From: Hymenoscyphus infarciens
Lineage: Eukaryota; Ascomycota; Leotiomycetes; Helotiales; Helotiaceae
Reading direction: 5' to 3'
DNA: 27,221 bases
NCBI GenBank assembly: GCA_001414345.1
Contig: LLCB01000517.1
Span: forward strand, 1-27,221
Positions 10,301 to 19,886 of the stretch are shown piece by piece (positions within the stretch are counted from its first letter, which is position 1; each line of letters begins with the position of its first letter). The position numbers and the translations under genes were made by a program. A model generated the notes under the pieces. That model was not told where the DNA came from and searched no databases. It saw only the letters and a program-made list of their open reading frames with translations.

Positions 10301-10403
10301 AATCTTAGGTTAACCTTAATTTAAATCAAAGCTAAATCGGAGTTAAACTAGAGTTAAACTAGAATTAAACTAGAGTTAAGTAAATAGCAGTTTGATAGTA
10401 TAG

Positions 10404-10845
10404 TAATTTAATAATTTAGAATAGGTTTAAAACCTTAGAATCTCTTTAAATAGGTTCTAAACCTCTCTAAACCTTTCTAAACTACTAAGTATAACTAGCT
10501 ATAACTCTAATTAATTTAATAATTCTAATTAATTTAGAATAGGTTTAGAACCTCTCTAAATAGGTTTAGAACCTCTTTAAACTATTATTAACTATAGCTT
10601 TAATTAATTTAATAACTCTAATTAATTTAGAATAGGTTTAGAACCTTTTTAAATAGGTTTAGAATAAGTTTTAAATAAGTTCTAAATAGGTTTAGAATAT
10701 AATTAGAACCTCTTAGAATAGGTTTAGAACCTAATCTAAACCTTAAAACTTCTCTAAATAGAATTAGATACTATATTAACTCTTACTTAAGCTATTAAAA
10801 TCGATTTAATACTAATTTAAACTAGTATTAAGTAAAAGTAAGTAG
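10404..10845 (-). mobile_element. Family-B left-arm fragment, reverse orientation (B4)
   Basis: The reverse complement starts CTACTTACTTTTACTTAATACTAG, matching B left ends with one base missing. It then runs through the GGTTCTAAACC repeat arm and stops at AAATTATTAAATTA where B1 ends. It holds only the outer 440 bp or so of a B element. B1 may have inserted in it, but the missing part is not on the left side of B1, so a rearrangement is likely. Confidence 0.7.
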
Positions 10846-11146
10846 ATATATATATAGCTATATATTTAGTTACTTTATTATTTTTACTTATAGTTACTCT
10901 TAGAAACTAGCTATATACTAGTAGTTATTCTTATACCTTTAATCTTATAATATTATAGTAGAAGTATTTAGTATAAATTAAGTTTTATTTAAATATTATT
11001 AATATATATAGGCTAGTATATACTTCTTTATACTTATATAACTAGATTAATAGTACTTATTACTTTATTTAAAAATATTATTAAAACCTTTACTATTATA
11101 GAGTTATATACTTATATAAGATTAAGTTATAAAGTAGAGAATAAAG
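10846..11146. other. Unassigned AT-rich sequence, left flank of A1
   Basis: It begins with a TA run and has no repeat or motif I recognise. Joined across A1 and B3 by removing one TA each, this flank, 14577-14871 and 16715 onward are colinear and can be read in one plus-strand frame. That may be an old degenerate coding region, but tolerance of TAA/TAG makes this weak. Confidence 0.35.
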
Positions 11147-11512
11147 TACTTTACTACTAACTTACGAGGGTTTTAAGTTAGGGTTAAATCGGGTTTAGAG
11201 ATAATTTAAACTAATTCTAGAAATATATTTAAGCTAGTTTATAAAATAGATTAAAGTAGTTTAAAATAATTTAAGAACTAGGTTTAATATACTTTGAAAC
11301 TGACTTAAGATGATTTATAGTAGTAAAACCTGACTTATTTTAGCGAGTTAAACCAGGTTATAAACCGGGTTAGTGAGTTAAGTTAGTATTAGATACTAGT
11401 TTAACTTAATTCTAGACCTATCTTAAACTAGTAGTAACTTAGTATTAGAGTAGTCTTAAATTAGTACTAAAAACTATTTATTACTAGTAAATATATATTA
11501 AAAAAGACTAAA

Positions 11513-11522
11513 ATCACGTGAT
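11513..11522. promoter_or_regulatory. ATCACGTGAT palindrome at the core/arm border
   Basis: A perfect 10-bp palindrome with a central CACGTG, an E-box type site. The same word is at 6319-6328 in B2, and RIP-altered forms (ATTACGTGAT, ATTACGTAAT) are at the same point in A2 and A6. CACGTG is bound by fungal bHLH factors; any function here is inferred. Confidence 0.35.
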
Positions 11523-11779
11523 TAGGTATATATTATATAGCTATACTACTCTTATATAATATGCTCTAGTTTGTTAAATACCTGAGTTCTACTTCTACTA
11601 ATTCTACTAATTCTACTAATTCTACCGATTTTACTAATTATTCTACTAAATATTCCACTAACCTAAATAACGTTATCCTTATATATATGCCTTGATTTAA
11701 TTAGTTAGATCAGTTAGTTAGTTAGTTAGTTAGAAACTATAAGACATATATATTAGTTTAAGAAGTAAGAGTAGAAATA

Positions 11780-13466
11780 CTTTACTACTAACCCGCGAGG
11801 GTTTTGAGTCAGGGTTGAATCGGGTTTAGAGGTGATTTAGACCGGTTCTAGAGGCGTATTCGAGCTAGTTTCTAAAATAGATTAAAGTAGTTTAAAATAA
11901 TTTAAGAACTAGGTTTAATATACTTTGAAACTGACTTAAGATGATTTATAGTAGTAAAACCTGACTTATTTTAGCGAGTTAAACCAGGTTATAAACCGGG
12001 TTAGTGAGTTAAGTTAGTATTAGACACTAGTTTAACTTAATTCTAGACCTGTCTTAAACTAGTAGTAACTTAGTATTAGAGTAGCTTTAAATTAGTACTA
12101 AAAACTAATTATCACTAGCGAATATATATAAAAAAAGACTGAAATTACGTGATTAGGCGTATATTACGTAGCTATACTACTCTTATATAATATGCCTAAA
12201 TGCCCGAGTCCTGCTTCTACTAATTCCACTAATTCCACTAATTCCACTAATTCCACCAATTCTACTAATTCCACCGATTATTCCACTAAATGTTTTACCG
12301 ACCTAAATAACGTTATTCCTATATATATACCTTAATTTAATTAGTTAGATTAGTCGGTTAGTCAGTTAGTCAGTCGGTCGGTCAGAAACTATAAAGCACG
12401 TACGTTAGTTTAGGAAGTAAGAGTAGAAATAGTACGTACCGTAAAAGCAACAGCGACAGTGACAGCGATGACGTAGATAATAAATCTGATGCTTCTGATT
12501 CGCTAGATGACCAATTTAAGGCTTCTGATTCGCTCTATTAAAAGTCTGACCGTAGAATATACCTAAATCGTTAAAAAATAAGAGGTATATTATTAGCAAC
12601 GTAGAAATAACCAGGGTAGCGAATACAACGAATACGACCTAGATTATAATACTAATAAGTAGCCCGATGCTAAGTAAGGAATATGATACGATAGCGATAT
12701 TAATAGATAGTTATCGTCGTTGTCGTCGTCGTTGTTATTAAAGTAAAGTATCGAAGTCGAAGATATTAGAGTTAAAGTCGTTAAAGTTAAAGGTAGAAGT
12801 AGCTCGTACGCTAGGTCTTAGCGGTTACGTAGCTAGTTATACGTAGCGTACTATATTTAGTAAGAGCGACTCTAGCATAAAAGCTACACCTTACTATATA
12901 ACCTACTTTAGTTATATAACTTTTATTTTTTATATACTTATAGCTCTAATTCTAAGAATTATTAATATATAATTACTAATTAAAGTTAGTATATAAAAAG
13001 CTGCTTAAATCGCCTTTGAAAAAAAAACACTCTTTTTAGACTTTTTATTTTTTCTTTTAAGTACTTTAGTTTAGATATATTTTTTAAACTAAGTTAAGAG
13101 CTAGATTATAAGTTAGTTTCTAATTTTAAATTATTTTATAAATTAGCTTAAATTACCTTAAATTGTTTTATAAATCAGTTTCTTACTTTGAATTGTTTTA
13201 TAAATTAGCTTAAATTCTCTTGAATCGTTTTATAGATCGGTTTCTTACTTTAAATTGTTTTATAAATTAGCTTAAATTCCCTTGAATCGTTTTATAAATC
13301 GGTTTCTTACCTTAAATTGTTTTATAAATCAGCTTAAATTACTTTAAATCGTTTTATAAAACATATTAGAGCTACTTTAAGAAATAACTCATATCTTAAA
13401 CTAGTATTAAACCAGTATTAAGTCTAAGTTAATACTAGCTCAAAACCCTAGTAGAGAGCATATAAG
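11780..13466 (+). mobile_element. Family-A element A2, nested in A1
   Basis: A complete 1687-bp copy with CTTTACTACTAACCCGCG at the left and GCATATAAG at the right, flanked by TA at 11778-11779 and 13467-13468. Removing it with one TA rejoins A1 as GAAATAGTATATAC, the sequence other copies carry uninterrupted (18164-18180, 26097-26110). This fixes the ends and the 2-bp target. The left arm keeps CCGCGAGGG, while the right arm is more RIPed. Its core holds a Ser/Asp-rich reading frame (12446 onward). Confidence 0.93.
13110..13365. repeat. Right-arm subterminal repeats of A2 (ATCGTTTTATAAATCGG type)
   Basis: About eight units of 31-33 bp alternate two versions: one continues CTTAAATTACCTTAA, the other TTTCTTACTTTAA. 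RIP has changed ATCG to ATTG and CGG to CAG or TAG in many units. Confidence 0.85.
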
Positions 13467-13480
13467 TAGTATATACTATA

Positions 13481-13531
13481 AAAGTAATAGTAATAGTAAT
13501 AGTAATAGTAATAGTAATAGTAATAGTAATA
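13481..13531. repeat. 6-bp tandem repeat (AGTAAT), RIP-converted
   Basis: Eight or so AGTAAT units in the A1 core. The equivalent stretch in A2 and A6 is AGCGACAGTGAC, so this is a RIPed Ser/Asp-type repeat, expanded relative to those copies. Confidence 0.8.
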
Positions 13532-14129
13532 ATATAGAAAATAAATCTAAGGCTTCTAATTCGTTTTATTAAAAGTCTAACTATAAAATATATCTAAATT
13601 ATTAAAAAAGAAGAGTTATTATTTAATAATATAGAATTAACTAGAGTAGTAAATATAACGAATATAATATAGATTATAATACTAATAAGTAGCTTACTAC
13701 TAAGTAATAAATATAATATAATAGTAAAAGAGAGTTATTATTATTATTATTATTATTAAAGTAAAGTATTAAAGTTAAAGATATTAAAGTCAAAGTTAAA
13801 GTTAAAGTTGAAGTTAAAGTTAAAAGTAGAAGTAGCTTATATACTAGGTCTTAGTAGTTATATAGCTAGTTATATATAGTATACTATGTTTAGTAAGAGC
13901 GACCCTAGTATAAAAGCTACGCTCTACTATATAACCTACTTTAGTTATATAACTTACTAATTTTATATACTAGTAGTTTTAAATTTAAGAACTACTAGAA
14001 TATAAAAATTATATAAGGTTTATATATAAAAAGCTACTTAAATCGCTTTTAAAAAAAAAACACTCTTTCTAGACTTTTTATTTTTTCTTTTAAGTACTTT
14101 ATTTTAGATATATTTTTTAAACTAAGTTA

Positions 14130-14470
14130 AGAGCTAGATTATAAGTTAGTTTTTAATTTAAATTGTTTTATAAATTAGATTAAATTACCTTAAATTGTTT
14201 TATAAATCAGTTTCTTACTTTTAATTGTTTTATAAATCAGCTTAAATTACTTTGAATTGTTTTATAAATCGGCTTAAATCGTTTTATAAATCGGTTTCTT
14301 ACTTTGAATCGTTTTATAAATCGGCTTAAATTACCTTAAATTGTTTTATAAATCGGCTTAAATCGTTTTATAAATTAGGTTAAATTATCTTAAATCGTTT
14401 TATAAATCGGTTTCTTACTTTAAATCGTTTTATAAATTAGCTTAAATTACTTTAAATCGTTTTATAAAAC
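14130..14470. repeat. Right-arm subterminal repeats of A1
   Basis: The same 31-33-bp units as in A2, about ten of them. Unit number differs between copies: A3 has about four (18842-18950), A5 about five plus partials (22733-22895, reversed). Confidence 0.85.
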
Positions 14471-14576
14471 GTATTAGAGCTACTTTAAGAAATAACTAAT
14501 ATTTTAAACTAGTATTAAACTAGTATTAAGTCTAAGTTAATACTAGCTTAAACCCTTAGTAGAGAGTATATAAGTA

Positions 14577-14871
14577 TTAAGATTAAGATAGTTATATCTT
14601 TTACTTATTAATTATATAAAAGTAAGAGAAGTAGTAGTTAAAGAAGAAGTAGATAAGAATATTCTAAATATTAATAATCTAATAATAATAGAAAATAGAG
14701 ATAAGAATAAGAATAATAATTAATATAATTCTAATAAGGAAGTTTAGTATTATATATTTAAATATAGCTTAAAATATTCTTTAAAATTAGAGAAAAAGAT
14801 AATAAAAACTAGCTTAGATAAATAGAATAATAAACTTTATAGGTTATTAAACTTTTATATAAGTATATATA
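14577..14871. other. Unassigned AT-rich sequence between A1 and B3
   Basis: Purine-rich on the plus strand (AGTAAGAGAAGTAGTAG, GAAGAAGTAG). One plus-strand frame reads as a Lys/Glu-rich stretch near 14620-14700, but other frames are nearly as open. It continues on the far side of B3 at 16715. No family is recognised. Confidence 0.35.
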
Positions 14872-14873
14872 TA

Positions 14874-16712
14874 CTTACTTGTTTTTACTTAAACCTAGTT
14901 TAAATTAATATTAAATTAATTTTAATAGTTTAAGTAAGAGTTAATATAGTATTTAAACCTATTTAGAGTAGTTCTAAACCTATTTAAAGTAGTTTTAAAC
15001 TTATTTAAAGTAGTTCTAATTATATTCTAAACTTATTTAAAACTTATTTAAAACTTATTTTAAACTTATTTAAAAAGGTTCTAAACTTATTTTAAATTAA
15101 TTAGAATTATTAAATTAATTAGAGCTATAGCTAGTAATAATTTAAAGAGGTTCTAAACCTATTTAGAGAGGTTTTAAACCTATTTTAAATTAATTAGAAT
15201 TATTAATTTAATTAAAGCTATAGCTAGCTATAGTTTAAAGAGGTTTTAAACCTATTTAGAGAGGTTTTAAACCTATTTTAAATTAATTAGAATTATTAAA
15301 TTAATTAGAGCTATAGCTAGCTATATTTTAGAGAGGTTTAAAGTAGTTCTTAATACTAGTAAGTTTTAAAAAGTACTTAAAAGAAAAAATAAAAAGTTTA
15401 AAAAGAGTGTTTTTTTTTTTAAAAGTAATTTAAGAGACTTTTTATATATTAACTTTAAGTAGTAATTATATATTAATAATCTTTATAATTAGAGCTACTA
15501 GTATATAAGTTTTAGTAAGATATATAACTAAAGTAGATTATATAATAGAATATAGCTTTTATACTAAAGTCGCTCTTATTAAACATAGTATACTATATAT
15601 AACTAGCTATATAACTACTAAAACCTAGTATATAAGCTACTTCTACTTTTAACTTTAACTTTAATACTTTAACTTTAATACTTTACTTTAATAATAATAA
15701 TAATAATAATAACTATTTTTTACTATTATATTATATTTATTACTTTAAATTAGACTACTTATTAGTATTATAATTTATATTATCTTTATTATATTTACTA
15801 CTTTAGTTAATTCTAATAACTTACCTCTTATTTTTTAATAATTTAGATATATTTTATAATTAGACTTTTAATAGAGTAAATTAAAAGTCTTAGGTTTATT
15901 ATTTATTAAATTAGAAGCTTTAGATTTATTATCTATATTATTAATATTACTATTATTATTAGTATATACTATTTCTACTCTTATATCTTAAACTAATATA
16001 TATATCTTATAGTTTTTAACTAACTAATTAACTAAATAGTTTAACTAATTATATTAAGATATATATAGAAGAATAATATTATTTAAGTTAATAGAATATT
16101 TAGTAGAATAATTAATAGAATTAGTAGAATTAATAGAATTAGTAGAATTAGTAGAATTAGTAGAATTAGTAGAAGTAGAACTTAAGTATTTAATAAACTA
16201 GGATATATTATATAAGAGTAGTATAGCTATATAATATATATCTAATTATATAATTTTAAATTTAATTTCTTTTTTAAGCTCTTTTTTTAGTACTTTTATT
16301 TTTAACTCTTTTTTAATACTAGTTTAAAACTAGCTCTAATCTAGCTTTAAACTAGTATTAAACTAGTTTTAAACTAGTTTAGAACTATTTATATAAAGTC
16401 GACTTTTAATTAGATATATTTAAAGTATTATAGATTAAAAAACTAATTTAGCTCTTTTTTAAACCTAGGTTTAAATTAGTTTTAAACTAGCTTTAAACTA
16501 GTAGAACTTTTTTAAACTAGTTTTAAACTAGTTTTAAACTAGTTTTAAATTAGCTCTAAACTAATAGAACTACTCTAATATTAATTTAACTTTAGATTAA
16601 CCTTAATTTAAATTAGAGTTAAATTAGAGTTAAATTAGAGTTAAATTAGAGTTAAATTAGAATTAAATTAAAGTTAAATTAGTATTAAATAAATAGTAGT
16701 TTAGTAGTATAG
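14874..16712 (+). mobile_element. Family-B element B3
   Basis: A complete 1839-bp copy, with left end CTTACTTGTTTTTACTT after TA (14872-14873) and right end GTAGTATAG before TA (16713-16714). The left arm has repeated TTTAAATTAATTAGAATTATT blocks and GGTTCTAAACC repeats to 15345. The core is about 15365-16260 and includes the AGAGTGTTTTTTTTTT run. The right arm has CTAGTTTTAAA repeats and the RIPed 11-bp array. It is one of the most strongly RIPed copies. Removing it with one TA leaves a continuous frame in the flanks, consistent with a 2-bp target duplication. Confidence 0.9.
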
Positions 16713-16714
16713 TA

Positions 16715-17571
16715 TTATAATATTAATATTAAATTAGAAGCTTTATATAAAGTACTTAATAGAACTATAATATAAATAATAAAAGAATTCTAATAACTAT
16801 TAACTATTAACCTTTTTTAAGCTTAATAACTTTAATTCTTAAACTAACAAATATCTAAATAGTAGTAATAAATAGATAAGAATATAAACTTAAGAGTAAT
16901 ACTAATACTAATTAATAAGACTTATCTAGAGAGAAGTAGAGAATTTAATAAAACTATTATTAATTAAGATATTAAGAATAGCTTACTTAAGATCTACTAA
17001 TATTCTTATAGCTTACTATTCTTTTTAAGCCTTCTTAAGCCTTTTTAAGCCTTTTTAAGCCTTTTCTAAGTTCTAAATCTAAGTTTTAAATATCTTTCTT
17101 AAGCCTATATCTTAAGCCTTTTCTAAGTTCTAAATCTAAGTTTTAAATATTCTTATTAAGCTTTCTTATTAAGCCTTCTCTTTAATAATATATATAATAT
17201 ATATATAATAATTTAGTTTTAGATAGATATAAGTAGTTAAAAAAGGATATAGATTAATAAAAGTAAAAGAGGTTTATTCTAATACTTAAATAGTATTTAA
17301 TAAATACTAAAAAAACTATAATACTATAAATCTTAAAACTTATATATATTACTAATTTAAATAATAATATTAATAAATATCTAATAACTAACTAACTACC
17401 TTTTATTATTTATTATATACTTAGTATAGCTAAAAAGAAAGAGAAACTATTAAAAAAAAGAATATTATTAAATTAAGATTATACTATAATAGTAGATAGT
17501 TCTATTATTAATATTAAGAAATAGAATTTAATTTAATAATACTATTATTAGAATTATTATAATATAGAAAT
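16715..17571. other. Unassigned AT-rich sequence between B3 and A3
   Basis: It carries TTAAGCCTTTT repeats (below) and AT runs near 17188-17215. A plus-strand frame from 16713 reads about 55 codons without a stop near 16865-17010. This might be an old coding remnant joined to 14577-14871, but I recognise no family. Confidence 0.35.
17019..17150. repeat. Tandem repeats: TTAAGCCTTTT units and a duplicated 39-bp unit
   Basis: Four TTAAGCCTTYTT-type units (about 17019-17064) lead into an exact 39-bp duplication: 17055-17093 and 17112-17150 are identical, both beginning TTAAGCCTTTTCTAAG. The exact identity within RIPed DNA suggests that the duplication came after mutation, or was kept by conversion. 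Confidence 0.85.
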
Positions 17572-17573
17572 TA

Positions 17574-19056
17574 CTTTACTACTAACCTATAAAGGTTTTA
17601 AGTTAGAGTTAAATTAGGTTTAGAAGTAATTTAAACTAATTTTAGAAGTATATTTAAGCTAGTTTAAGAACTAGGTTTAATATACTTTAAAACTAACTTA
17701 AGATGATTTATAGTAGTAAAACCTAACTTATTTTAGTAAGTTAAACTAGGTTATAAACTAGGTTAGGTAAGTTAAGTTAGTATTAGATACTAGTTTAACT
17801 TAATTCTAGACCTACTTTAAACTAGTAGTAACTTAGTATTAGAGTAGTATTAAAATAGTATTAAAAACTATTTAAAATTACTAGAGAATATATATAAAAA
17901 GACTAGAATTATATAATTAAGTATATATTATATAGCTATACTACTCTTATATAATATACTCTAGTTTATTAAATACCTAAGTTCTACTTTTACTAATTCT
18001 AATTCTACTAATTCTACTAATTCTATTAATTATTTTATTAAATATTCTACTAACTTAAATAATATTATTTTTATATATATATCTTAATATAATTAGTTTA
18101 ATTAGTTAGTTAGTTAGTTAGTTAAAAACTATAAAGTATATATATTAGTTTAAGAAGTAAGAGTAGAAATAGTATATATTATAAAAGCAATAGTAATAGT
18201 AATAATATAAATAATAAATCTAATACTTCTAATTTACTAAGTAATTAATTTAAAGCTTTTTATTCACTTTATTAAAATATACTAGTTAATATTATTTAAT
18301 AATATAGAATTAACTAGAGTAGTAAATATAATAAATATAACTTAGATTATAATACTAATAAGTAGATACTAATACTAATAATAATAGATAGTTATTATTA
18401 TTATTATTATTAAAGTAAAGTATTAAAGTTAAAAATATTAAAGTTAAAGATATTAAAGTTAAAGATATTAAAGCTAAAGATATTAAAGTTAAAGATATTA
18501 AAGTTAAAGATAAGAGTAGCTTATATACTAGGTCTTAGTAGTTATATAGCTAGTTATATATAATATATTATATTTAATAAGAGCAATTTTAGTATAAAAG
18601 CTACGCCTTACTATATAACCTACTTTAGTTATATAACTTATTAAATTCATATACTAGTAGTTTTAAATTTAAGAACTACTAGAATATAAAAATTATATAA
18701 GGTTTATATATAAAAAGCTACTTAAATCGCCTTTAAAAAAAAACACTCTCTCTAGACTTTTTATTTTTTCTTCTAAGTACTTTATTTTAGATATATTTTT
18801 TAAACTAAGTTAAGAGCTAGATTATAAGTTAGTTTATAATTTTAAATTGTTTTATAAATCAGTTTCTTACTTTAAATCATTTTATAAATCAGCTTAAATT
18901 ACCTTAAATCGTTTTATAAATCAGTTTCTTACTTTAAATCGTTTTATAAAACGTATTAGAGCTACTTTAAGAAATAACTAATATCTTAAACTAGTATTAA
19001 ACTAGTATTAAGTCTAAGTTAATACTAGCTCAAAACCCTAGTAGAGAGCATATAAG
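17574..19056 (+). mobile_element. Family-A element A3
   Basis: A complete 1483-bp copy: CTTTACTACTAACC after TA (17572-17573), GCATATAAG before TA (19057-19058). It is the shortest complete forward A copy because the core simple repeats and the right-arm array are contracted. The core holds the AAAAAAAACACTCTC run (18735) and ATTAAAGTTAAAGAT repeats (18418-18510). The left arm is heavily RIPed; the last 60 bp keep CTCAAAACCC and GAGCATA. Confidence 0.92.
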
Positions 19057-19310
19057 TACTTAAGCTATAAATCTAGTAGAAAAGTAGTAAGCTAAGTCTA
19101 GCCTCTATTTTAATAACAACTATATTTTATATAGGTCTTTAGACTATAGTAGAGTAGCTTAGTAATATTATCTTTTCCTCTTATTTATAATATATAGCTA
19201 ATATTAGATTATATAATATTTCTTCTAATTATCTAGAAATACCTAGGCCTAGACTAGATTATATAAATAGTAGAAATTAGTAAAAGTATAATATAATAGA
19301 GGAGTTTTAT

Positions 19311-19400
19311 AATTAGATAGAAATTTATAACTAGGTAGAAATTTATAACTAGGTAGAAATTTATAACTAGATAGAAATTTATAACTAGGTAAAAATATAT
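19311..19400. repeat. Five-unit 18-bp tandem repeat
   Basis: Head-to-tail units of AACTAGGTAGAAATTTAT at 19311, 19329, 19347, 19365 and 19383. Units differ only by transitions or at the ends of the array. Confidence 0.93.
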
Positions 19401-19540
19401 TAAGAGATTAAGCTAATAATCTTAAAAGCTAGCTAGCTAGGGTTAATAATTTAAATCTACTTTTAATTCTCTTAAATACTTTTATATAATTAAATATAAT
19501 ATAATTAAGTAGTATAATATAATCTAAAGTACTAAATAAC

Positions 19541-19606
19541 TTAAACTATTTCTTAAAATAATTTAAGCTATTTCTTAAAATAATTTAAGCTATTTCTTAA
19601 TATAGT
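19541..19606. repeat. Three-unit 22-bp tandem repeat
   Basis: Units of TTAAGCTATTTCTTAAAATAA plus T start at 19541, 19563 and 19585. Confidence 0.9.
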
Positions 19607-19619
19607 TTAACTTAAGATT

Positions 19620-19884
19620 AATACTAGTTTAAACTATTAAAATAGTTCTAAATTATTAAAATAACTTAGGTTTTACTATTATAAATTATCTTAAGTTCAA
19701 AGTTACTAGTAGTTTTAAAGTATATTAAACCTAATTCTTAAATTAATTTAAACTAATTTAATCTATTATAAAAATATTTTATAAAATAGCTTAAATATAT
19801 TTTATAAATTAGTCTAAGTTATCTTAAGTTAAGGTTAAACCAGATTTAACCTTAACTTAAAACCCTTACTAGTTAGTAGTAAAG
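19620..19884 (-). mobile_element. Family-A left-end fragment, reverse orientation (A7)
   Basis: It ends GTTAGTAGTAAAG followed by TA (19885-19886), the same end as A4 and A5. Going inward it matches their left arm (AAAACCC, TAAACCTAATTCTTAAAT, CTATTATAAATTATCTTAAG) for about 265 bp, then is lost. The inner limit is approximate. It is a truncated copy. Confidence 0.75.
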
Positions 19885-19886
19885 TA

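Larger units (their letters stand above)
198..10403 (+). mobile_element. Family-B element B1, interrupted by a copia retrotransposon
   Basis: The left end CTTACTTACTTTTACTT follows TA (196-197). The right end GATAGTATAG precedes TA (10404-10405). The copia element and its target duplication sit between the two halves. Without them B1 is about 1745 bp, close to B3 (1839 bp). Left arm (198 to about 660): GGTTCTAAACC-type repeats. The core shared with family A starts near 664 with AAGTACTTAGAAGAAAAAAT and resumes after the copia from 9760 to about 9985. The right arm (about 9990-10403) holds CTAGTTCTAAA repeats. No transposase motif is visible. The TA duplication suggests Tc1/mariner-type mobilisation, which is inference. 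It is heavily RIP-mutated. Confidence 0.82.
11149..14574 (+). mobile_element. Family-A element A1, split by A2
   Basis: The left end CTTTACTACTAAC follows TA (11147-11148) and the right end GTATATAAG precedes TA (14575-14576). It is interrupted by A2 at 11780-13466. Without A2 it is about 1737 bp. Order: left arm (11149 to about 11500, including AACCGGGTT), core (about 11500-11779 and 13469 to about 14100), and right arm with ATCGTTTTATAAATCGG repeats. The TIRs are imperfect: the ends share CTT, an AGGGTTTT block about 20 bp in, and AAG after it. No transposase is recognised. Confidence 0.88.
19059..19619. other. Unassigned AT-rich sequence with two tandem arrays
   Basis: No coding motif or known element was found. 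It contains an 18-bp array (19311-19400) and a 22-bp array (19541-19606), listed separately. The part at 19080-19300 keeps a few GC words (CTAGGCCTAGAC). Confidence 0.4.

Noticed and set aside
14577..14871. Lys/Glu-rich coding remnant in the flank of A1
   Set aside because: Several frames look equally open once TAA/TAG are tolerated, and no family motif is present, so it is described only as unassigned sequence.
16980..17170. Pogo-like transposase C-terminus on the minus strand (repeated LEKA, KAQ-type reading)
   Set aside because: The resemblance comes only from translating the TTAAGCC repeats with stops ignored. No DDE motif or DNA-binding domain is nearby.
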